From an uncultured Sphingomonadaceae bacterium (GTDB taxonomy: Bacteria > Pseudomonadota > Alphaproteobacteria > Sphingomonadales > Sphingomonadaceae), in NCBI GenBank assembly GCA_903871605.1, contig CAIQHF010000047.1:1-46207 (forward strand): 46,207 bases of DNA. Direction: 5' to 3'. The first letter of the stretch is position 1. Each line of letters starts with the position of its first letter. Shown piece by piece: positions 40,937 through 46,207 of the stretch. Under the pieces are notes generated by a model. The model was not told the origin of the DNA. It did no database searches and saw only the letters and a program-made list of their open reading frames with translations. A program made the position numbers and the translations under genes.

Positions 40937-42151
40937 ATGTCCGAGGAATTCTACCGCATCCGTCGCCTGCCCCCCTATGTGTTCGCTGAAGTGAACGCGA
41001 TGAAGGCAGCGGCGCGCGCGGCGGGCGAGGACATCATCGATCTCGGCATGGGCAATCCCGACGGCGCGCCCGCGCCGCACGTCATCGAGAAGCTGGTCGA
41101 GGTCGCGCGCGATCCCAATGCGCACGGCTATTCGGCGTCCAAGGGGATACCGGGTCTGCGCAAGGCGCAGGCGGGCTATTATGCGCGCCGCTTCGGCGTC
41201 GAGGTCGATCCCGACAGCGAGGTGGTGGTGACGCTGGGGTCGAAGGAGGGGCTGGCCAATCTCGCGCAGGCGATCACCGCACCCGGCGACGTCGTGCTCG
41301 CGCCCAATCCGAGCTACCCGATCCACACCTTCGGCTTCATCATCGCGGGCGCCGCGATCCGCTCGATCCCGGCCGCGCCGGGCCCGGATTTCTTCACGCG
41401 GCTCGAACATGCGATCGCCTACACCGTGCCCAAGCCCTCGGTGCTGGTGATGGGCTATCCGTCCAACCCGACCGCCTATGTGGCCGATCTCGCCTTCTAC
41501 GAGCAGGTCGTCGCCTTCGCCAAGAAGCACAAGCTGTGGGTGCTCTCCGATCTCGCCTATTCGGAAATCTATTTCGGCGACGTGCCGACGCCGTCGATCC
41601 TCCAGGTGCCCGGCGCCAAGGACGTCGCGATCGAGTTCACCAGCGTGTCCAAGACCTATTCGATGGCGGGATGGCGGATCGGCTTCGCGGTCGGCAACAA
41701 GACGCTGATCGGCGCGCTGACGCGGGTCAAATCCTATCTCGATTATGGCGCCTTCACGCCGATCCAGGCCGCCGCGGTCGCCGCGATCAACGGCCCGCAG
41801 GACATCGTCGAGCAGAACCGCCAGCTCTACAAGCGCAGGCGCGACGTGATGGTCGAGAGCTTCGGCCGCGCCGGCTGGGAGCTGCCCGTGCCGGAGGCGT
41901 CGATGTTCTGCTGGGCGCCGATTCCGCCCGCGCTCAGGCATCTCGGCGCGCTCGAATTCTCCAAGCAGCTGCTCACCCACGCGCAGGTCGCGGTCGCGCC
42001 CGGCGTCGGCTTCGGCGAGGAGGGCGAGGGCTTCGTCCGGCTCGCGCTGGTCGAGAACGAGCACCGCATCCGCCAGGCGGCGCGCAACATCAAGCGCTAC
42101 CTCCAGTCGATGGGGGTCAACGCGGCCCCGCCGACGCGCCAGGCGGGCTGA
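40937..42151 (+). CDS. alaC: AlaC-type alanine aminotransferase
   Basis: A 404-aa PLP enzyme of class I. The N-terminus R-I-R-R-L-P-P-Y-V-F and M-G-N-P-D-G-A are shared with E. coli AlaC, and the PLP Lys lies in S-V-S-K-T-Y-S-M-A-G-W-R-I-G-F. It probably makes alanine from pyruvate and glutamate, or acts on related amino acids. The ATG at 40937 has AAAGG upstream. It is divergent from phaC by 99 bp and upstream of a glycine-zipper gene and hom. The order alaC-hom-glpX looks like an amino-acid/central-carbon group. Exact substrate is by homology. Confidence 0.92.
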   Translation: MSEEFYRIRRLPPYVFAEVNAMKAAARAAGEDIIDLGMGNPDGAPAPHVIEKLVEVARDPNAHGYSASKGIPGLRKAQAGYYARRFGVEVDPDSEVVVTLGSKEGLANLAQAITAPGDVVLAPNPSYPIHTFGFIIAGAAIRSIPAAPGPDFFTRLEHAIAYTVPKPSVLVMGYPSNPTAYVADLAFYEQVVAFAKKHKLWVLSDLAYSEIYFGDVPTPSILQVPGAKDVAIEFTSVSKTYSMAGWRIGFAVGNKTLIGALTRVKSYLDYGAFTPIQAAAVAAINGPQDIVEQNRQLYKRRRDVMVESFGRAGWELPVPEASMFCWAPIPPALRHLGALEFSKQLLTHAQVAVAPGVGFGEEGEGFVRLALVENEHRIRQAARNIKRYLQSMGVNAAPPTRQAG

Positions 42152-42272
42152 ACCTGTCGCTTGGCTGACGGGTCCGTTCAGACCCGCGCCATCCGGCGTG
42201 GGGCATCGTCACCGACGGGCAACCATTCCGGCGACGGGCGGTTGTGCGGGCGTTATCTGACAGGAGTGGACG

Positions 42273-42644
42273 ATGAAGAAGAGCATTTTGGGCGCGATGA
42301 CCGCAGCGATGCTGGCGATGCCCGTCGCGATGACGCCGACCGTGGCGTCGGCGCAGCAGTGGCACGGCGACCAGCAGAATTGGGATCCGTCGCATGACTA
42401 TCGCAACGATCACCGTCACCATGACTCGCGTCGCCTCGGCCGCGACGACCAGGTCTATCATGGCAGCGACGGTCGCTATTATTGCCGGCGCAGCGACGGC
42501 ACGACCGGCACCGTGATCGGCGCGGTCGGCGGTGGCCTTGCCGGCAATCTGCTCGGCGGCGGAACGCTGGGCACGCTGCTCGGCGCGGGCGGCGGCGCGC
42601 TGCTCGGCCGCTCGATCGATCGCGGCCACGTCAAGTGCCGCTGA
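42273..42644 (+). CDS. Secreted glycine-zipper (2TM) protein
   Basis: A 123-aa protein with a signal peptide (residues 1-27, cut after A-S-A). The mature part begins with a Asp/His/Arg-rich segment (H-D-Y-R-N-D-H-R-H-H-D), then a Tyr-rich stretch and a glycine zipper with repeated G-x3-G (G-T-V-I-G-A-V-G-G-G-L-A-G-N-L-L-G), as in SlyB/17-kDa antigen proteins. No lipobox is seen. The start has AGGAG 6 bases upstream. It probably sits in or at the outer membrane, with a structural role. It stands between alaC and hom with gaps of 121 and 171 bp. Confidence 0.85.
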   Translation: MKKSILGAMTAAMLAMPVAMTPTVASAQQWHGDQQNWDPSHDYRNDHRHHDSRRLGRDDQVYHGSDGRYYCRRSDGTTGTVIGAVGGGLAGNLLGGGTLGTLLGAGGGALLGRSIDRGHVKCR

Positions 42645-42660
42645 TCTAGCCACCAGGCTC

Positions 42661-42739
42661 GTCATGCCAGCCTAGGCCGGCATCCCGGGGTGGGCGTCGC
42701 GCCCGCCCCGGCGAGATCGCCGGCTTTCGCCGGAATGAC
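42661..42739. repeat. Family-3 palindromic repeat unit (GTCATGCC type)
   Basis: It opens GTCATGCCAGCCTAGGCCGGCATCCCGG, has a GGGCGTCGCGCCC inner hairpin, and closes GCCGGCTTTCGCCGGAATGAC. Ends match 33473-33560 in design. It lies in the hom upstream region and is read open in the hom frame. Confidence 0.65.
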
Positions 42740-42764
42740 GCAGACGGCAGAAGACTTGCCCTCA

Positions 42765-42814
42765 CCCTCCCGTCGTGCCAGCGCATCCCGCGTTGGACGA
42801 CGGGAGGGTTTTTT
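42765..42814 (+). terminator. Very strong hairpin plus T6 immediately upstream of hom (terminator or attenuator)
   Basis: CCCTCCCGTCGT at 42765-42776 pairs perfectly with ACGACGGGAGGG at 42797-42808; inside, CCAGCGC pairs with GCGTTGG, giving about 19 pairs. Six T follow at 42809-42814, and the hom ATG is at 42816. The hom ribosome-binding site (GGGAGGG) is the 3' arm of the hairpin. It could end the glycine-zipper transcript or regulate hom. Confidence 0.8.
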
Positions 42815-42815
42815 G

Positions 42816-44123
42816 ATGGGCCAGGCATTGCGCGTCGCGCTGGCGGGGCTGGGCACGGTCGGCGCGGGCGTCGTCAAGCTGCTCGACGTCAATCGCGAGA
42901 TCGTCGAGCGCCGCGCCGGTCGCCGGATCGAGATCGTCGCGGTCTCGGCGCGCGACCGCTCGCGCGACCGCGGCATCGATCTGTCACGGTTCGCATGGTG
43001 CGACGATGCCGCCGAGCTCGCCTCGCGCGACGATGTCGACGTCGTCGTCGAGCTGATCGGCGGCGCCGACGGCCCCGCGCTGACGCTCGCGCGCCGCACG
43101 ATCGCGGCCGGCCGCCATTTCGTCACCGCCAACAAGGCGATGATCGCGCATCACGGCATCGGGCTTGCGGGCGACGCCGAGACGGCGGGCGTCGCGCTCA
43201 AATATGAGGCCGCAGTCGCGGGCGGCATCCCGGTGATCAAAGGGCTGCGCGAGGGGGCGGCGGCCAATGCGATCGGCCGCGTCTACGGCATCCTCAACGG
43301 CACCTGCAATTATATCCTGACGACGATGGAGGCCGAGGGCCGCGACTTCGCCGAGGTGCTCGGAGAGGCGCAGCGCCTGGGCTATGCCGAGGCCGACCCG
43401 TCGTTCGACATCGACGGCGTCGACGCGGCACACAAGCTCTCGATCCTGGCAAGCCTCGCCTTCGGCACGCGGATCGACTTCGACGCTGCCGCGGTCACCG
43501 GCATCCGCCACGTCATCGCCGCCGACATCGCGCAGGCGCAGGCGCTGGGCTACCGCGTCCGCCTCGTGGGGCTTGCCGAAGCGAGCCCCGAGGGCAGCAG
43601 CACCGCCGGGTTGTTCCAGCGCGTCCACGCCTGCCTCGTGCCCCATGCGCATCCGCTCGCGCATGTCGCGGGCTCGCTCAACGCCGTGGTGGCGGAGGGC
43701 AATTTCGTCGGCCGGCTGCTGTTCCAGGGGCGCGGCGCGGGCGAGGGGCCGACCGCCTCCGCGGTCGTCGCGGACCTGATCGACATTGCGCGCGGCGAAT
43801 ATGGTCCCGCCTTCGCGATGCCCGTCGCCAGCCTCGCGGCGATGGCGCCGGCCCATAGCGGCGACAGGCGGGGCCGCGCCTATCTGCGCTTCTCGGTCGC
43901 CGACCGGCCGGGCGTGCTCGCCGAGATCGCCGCCGCGATGCGCGACGCCGGCGTCTCGATCGAGAGCCTGATCCAGCGCGGCGCGACCCCCGAGGGCGGC
44001 GTGCTCGTCGCGATGGTGACGCACGAAGGCCCCGAGCGCGCGGTCACCGACGCGCTGGCGCGGCTCGAGGGATCGAGCAGCCTGCTCGGCACGCCGATGA
44101 TGATGCATATTCTGGACGTCTAG
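42816..44123 (+). CDS. hom: Homoserine dehydrogenase (with ACT domain)
   Basis: A 435-aa enzyme reducing aspartate semialdehyde to homoserine, feeding threonine, isoleucine and methionine. The NAD(P) fold opens G-L-G-T-V-G-A-G-V at about 10-18; the catalytic domain has N-G-T-C-N-Y-I-L and E-A-D-P-x-x-D-I-D-G-x-D-A-A-H-K. The C-terminal ~80 residues (Y-L-R-F-S-V-A-D-R-P-G-V-L) form an ACT domain for feedback by threonine. The ATG at 42816 has GGGAGGG 8 bases upstream, but that site is held in a hairpin. The frame is open upstream to 42690, and an ATG at 42736 could give an extended form. It is followed by glpX after 133 bp. Confidence 0.94.
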   Translation: MGQALRVALAGLGTVGAGVVKLLDVNREIVERRAGRRIEIVAVSARDRSRDRGIDLSRFAWCDDAAELASRDDVDVVVELIGGADGPALTLARRTIAAGRHFVTANKAMIAHHGIGLAGDAETAGVALKYEAAVAGGIPVIKGLREGAAANAIGRVYGILNGTCNYILTTMEAEGRDFAEVLGEAQRLGYAEADPSFDIDGVDAAHKLSILASLAFGTRIDFDAAAVTGIRHVIAADIAQAQALGYRVRLVGLAEASPEGSSTAGLFQRVHACLVPHAHPLAHVAGSLNAVVAEGNFVGRLLFQGRGAGEGPTASAVVADLIDIARGEYGPAFAMPVASLAAMAPAHSGDRRGRAYLRFSVADRPGVLAEIAAAMRDAGVSIESLIQRGATPEGGVLVAMVTHEGPERAVTDALARLEGSSSLLGTPMMMHILDV

Positions 44124-44133
44124 ACACCTCCGT

Positions 44134-44153
44134 GCTCCTGCGCAGGCAGGAGC
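44134..44153. repeat. Half palindromic unit (GCTCC variant) after hom
   Basis: GCTCCTG and CAGGAGC form a perfect 7-bp inverted repeat 10 bases after the hom stop. It matches one arm of the 4202-4275 unit. No partner half is found in the following 100 bases. Confidence 0.55.
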
Positions 44154-44256
44154 CGATGCTTTCCGTTCGTCGCCCCCACGTCCAGCGCTGCCATCCTCGA
44201 CATCGTAACAGAGCCGCCCTATCGCTCGCCCCGCCAGCCACGTCCGAGGAGCCCCC

Positions 44257-45237
44257 ATGTCGACCGATCCCATCGCCGCAAGCCAGCTTCTCGACCGTGT
44301 CCTCGTGCTCGAGATGGTGCGCGTCACCGAGGCGGCCGCGATCGCGGCGGCCAAGCTGATCGGGCGCGGCGACGAGAAGGCGGCCGATGCCGCCGCGGTC
44401 GAGGCGATGCGCGCCGCGTTCAACGAGCTCGATTTCGACGGCACGGTGGTGATCGGCGAGGGCGAGCGCGACGAGGCGCCGATGCTCTATATCGGCGAGA
44501 AGGTCGGCCGCGGCACCGGCCCCAAGATCGACATTGCGCTCGATCCGCTCGAGGGCACGACGATCTGCGCGACCGGCGGCCCCAACAGCCTCGCGGTGCT
44601 GGCGATCGCCGAGGAGGGGTGCCTCTTGAACGCGCCCGACGTCTATATGGACAAGCTCGCGATCGGGCCCGGCTACCCCAAAGGCCTCGTCTCGCTCGAC
44701 CAGAGCCCGACCGAGCGCGTCGAGGCGTTCGCCAAGGCGAAGGGTGTCGCGCCCTCCGAGATCACCGTGCTCGTCCTCGACCGCCCGCGTCATGAAAAAA
44801 TGATCGCCGAGCTGCGCGCGCTCGGCACCGGCATCTATCTGATCCCCGACGGCGACGTCGCGGGCGTGATCTCGGTGACCAACCCCGATACGACGATCGA
44901 CATGTATATGGGCTCGGGCGGCGCGCCCGAGGGCGTGCTCGCGGCCGCCGCGCTCGCGTGCGTCGGCGGCCAGTTCCAGGGCCGGCTGCTGTTCCGCAAC
45001 GACGACGAGCGCGTTCGCGCCGCCAAATGGGGCGTGACCGACCTCAACCGTATCTACGAGCTCGAGGATCTGGTGAAGGGCGACGCGATTTTCGCCGCGA
45101 CCGGCGTCACCGCGGGCTCGCTGCTCGACGGCGTCAAGCGCCGCCGCGACGGCGTGCTGACCACCGAGAGCGTGGTGATGCGCGCTTCTTCAGGGACGAT
45201 CCGCTGGGTCAAGGGCGAGCACCACAAGCGGGGGTGA
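44257..45237 (+). CDS. glpX: Class II fructose-1,6-bisphosphatase GlpX
   Basis: A 326-aa Mn2+/Mg2+-dependent sugar phosphatase, the gluconeogenic step from fructose-1,6-bisphosphate to fructose-6-phosphate. The metal and substrate motifs are G-E-G-E-R-D-E-A-P-M-L near 68 and D-P-L-E-G-T near 105, with G-G-x-P-E-G-V-L-A-A-A-A-L near 220. The ATG at 44257 has GAGGAG upstream. It follows hom, and a terminator lies 25 bases after its stop. Cytoplasmic. The family is certain. Confidence 0.96.
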   Translation: MSTDPIAASQLLDRVLVLEMVRVTEAAAIAAAKLIGRGDEKAADAAAVEAMRAAFNELDFDGTVVIGEGERDEAPMLYIGEKVGRGTGPKIDIALDPLEGTTICATGGPNSLAVLAIAEEGCLLNAPDVYMDKLAIGPGYPKGLVSLDQSPTERVEAFAKAKGVAPSEITVLVLDRPRHEKMIAELRALGTGIYLIPDGDVAGVISVTNPDTTIDMYMGSGGAPEGVLAAAALACVGGQFQGRLLFRNDDERVRAAKWGVTDLNRIYELEDLVKGDAIFAATGVTAGSLLDGVKRRRDGVLTTESVVMRASSGTIRWVKGEHHKRG

Positions 45238-45262
45238 TTTTTCCGCGCGGCGGGTGGACAAG

Positions 45263-45291
45263 AAGGCCGGGCAGCGATGCGCCGGCCTTTT
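45263..45291 (+). terminator. Terminator after glpX
   Basis: AAGGCCGG (45263-45270) pairs with CCGGCCTT (45282-45289), with an inner GCA/TGC extension, followed by TTTT. It starts 25 bases after the glpX stop. Confidence 0.8.
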
Positions 45292-45334
45292 CCGTGGCTG
45301 CGCGCGATCGGCCGGTCGATCGGGGAGGATGCGG

Positions 45335-45895
45335 GTGCGCGATCTGGTCCTGAAGATGACGATCTCGCTCGACGGCTTCGTCGGCGATCTCGACGGCGGC
45401 AATGGCTGGATGTTCGGCACCGACGCGGTGGCCAAGGCCTGGTCGGTCGAGACGCTGCGCGGCGCGGGGCTGCACATCATGGGGAGCCGCACCTTCGCGC
45501 GCATGGCCGCGCATTGGCCGACCGCCGACGGTCCGTTCGCGGCACCGATGAACGACATCCCCAAGGCGGTCTTCTCGCGACGCGGGCGGGCGGTGCAGCC
45601 GCCCGGTGCGGGGAGCTGGGCCGAGGCGCATGTCGCGCAGGGCGAGCTCGCCGAGGAGGTGGCGGCGCTGAAGGCGCAGCCGGGCAAGCCGATCATCGCG
45701 CACGGCGGCGCGGGCTTCGCGCGCAGCCTGGTCGCGGGCGGGATGGTCGATCGGTTCGTGCTGCTGGTGGCGCCGGTGGCGCTGGGGCGCGGCCTGCCGC
45801 TGTTCACCGACCTCGCAGCACCACTGCCGCTCGCGCTGATCGAGTCGCGCGCGTTTCCGGGCGGCGCGGTGGCGCAGACCTATCGGCCGGCGTGA
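45335..45895 (+). CDS. Dihydrofolate reductase-like (RibD C-terminal type) protein
   Basis: A 186-aa soluble protein of the DHFR/RibD_C fold. It opens L-K-M-T-I-S-L-D-G-F-V, has G-x-R-T-F near 55, and I-I-A-H-G-G-A-G-F-A near 125, as in the YwjB/YyaP-like group; these bind NADPH but their reaction is often unknown. The GTG at 45335 is chosen because GGAGG at 45324-45328 gives a 6-base spacer; the ATG at 45329 would touch the ribosome-binding site. It is 97 bp after glpX beyond a terminator, so likely independent. Not a true FolA: it lacks the full folate-binding pattern. Confidence 0.85.
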   Translation: MRDLVLKMTISLDGFVGDLDGGNGWMFGTDAVAKAWSVETLRGAGLHIMGSRTFARMAAHWPTADGPFAAPMNDIPKAVFSRRGRAVQPPGAGSWAEAHVAQGELAEEVAALKAQPGKPIIAHGGAGFARSLVAGGMVDRFVLLVAPVALGRGLPLFTDLAAPLPLALIESRAFPGGAVAQTYRPA

Positions 45896-45907
45896 GCGGA
45901 CGAAACC

Positions 45908-46207
45908 GTTCCCCGGCGTGCGCCGGGGAGCCGCTGAGGAACAGCCCCGTTCCCCCGCGCAGGCGGGGGCCCAGGCTCGCGGCCTGTGGCGGGCGTCGCG
46001 CTTCTATCCAGAGCTGGGAACTCGGCCCCGGCCCGCGCGGTGGAACCGCTTGGGGAGAGGTCCCGTTCCCCGGCGAAAGCCGGGGCCCAGGCCCGCGGCT
46101 CGTGGCGGGCGTGGCGCTCTTACAGAGAGGTGGGGCCTGGACCCCGGCGTACGCCGGGGAACGGGTTAGAGGGCCCGTTCCCCCGCGCAGGCGGGGGCCC
46201 AGGCCCG
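45908..46207. repeat. Cluster of family-1 palindromic repeat units (cut by window end)
   Basis: This 312-bp gene-free end holds no ORF I can support. It has a half unit at 45908-45929, a full but decayed unit at 45949-46046, a clean unit at 46065-46162 (GTTCCCCGG...GGGGCCCAGGCC, centre, GGCCTGGACCCC...CCGGGGAAC), and the start of another at 46177. The clean unit has 98 bp. Units are tandem with short spacers (about 14-20 bp). Confidence 0.85.

Noticed and set aside
42661-42815. SAM-II or other known riboswitch before hom
   Set aside because: I could not match the conserved core of SAM-II or a T-box; only a repeat and a simple long hairpin are visible.
45335-45895. True dihydrofolate reductase (FolA)
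   Set aside because: The pattern fits the RibD C-terminal/YwjB-like group rather than FolA.
45908-46207. CRISPR array
   Set aside because: Repeats are palindromic pairs of about 98 bp in mirrored orientation with very short, non-unique spacers, and no cas gene is present.

Overview
The window is a GC-rich, gene-dense stretch of bacterial chromosome. Its content points to an alphaproteobacterium of the sphingomonad type: an imuA-imuB-dnaE2 cassette under a GTTC-N7-GTTC LexA box, class I PHA synthase with a long-tailed phasin, HWE/HisKA_2 and CHASE3 kinases, a NodT-family outer-membrane lipoprotein, and hairpin repeats between genes. The genus is inferred from gene content and style only. I see no prophage, plasmid, transposase, rRNA or CRISPR array. 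Most of the window looks like stable core and near-core genome, with repeat families as the main mobile-looking component.

Layout. 0-4.2 kb: the tail of a His/Pro-rich protein, a CorA Mg2+ channel, an MFS exporter and a MATE exporter, all on +. 4.3-6.5 kb (-): a DEAD-box RNA helicase followed after 4 bp by yaiI. 6.6-7.3 kb: a nu-class-like glutathione S-transferase. 7.4-12.4 kb (-): an orphan NodT-type efflux lipoprotein, the K+ transporter Kup and a phosphate-selective-type porin with a clear terminator and a possible Pho box. 12.7-15.6 kb (+): a tight three-gene signalling unit (CHASE3 histidine kinase, Rcp1-like receiver, receiver-HisKA_2 kinase). 15.8-22.1 kb: three peptidases (S10-type, oligopeptidase B, aminopeptidase P) with a lone CheB/CheY-like receiver between them. 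22.1-25 kb: a 52-aa protein missed by length cut-offs, tRNA-Thr(GGT), a PhyH-type dioxygenase, a PAP2 phosphatase and a small membrane protein. 25-35.3 kb: a DNA-damage block with dnaE2, imuB, imuA, a UVR-motif protein and recN, interrupted by an esterase and an M48 membrane protease. Both imuA and recN have a perfect-spacing LexA box. 35.3-37.9 kb: bamD, a GT4 glycosyltransferase and clpS. 38-40.8 kb (-): phasin and phaC. 40.9-45.9 kb (+): alaC, a glycine-zipper protein, hom, glpX and a DHFR-like protein. The last 312 bp are a cluster of palindromic repeats.

The most interesting points are: (1) a hairpin-type repeat unit inserted in frame inside imuB, adding roughly 30-50 residues without breaking the gene; (2) two SOS boxes that tie translesion synthesis and RecN into one local regulon; (3) a very strong hairpin plus T6 tract ending one base before the hom start codon, with the ribosome-binding site inside the hairpin; (4) an AT-hook and histone-like tail on the phasin; (5) three families of palindromic intergenic repeats, some read open in the frame of neighbouring genes. 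I did not find a clearly new multi-gene defence or mobile system.
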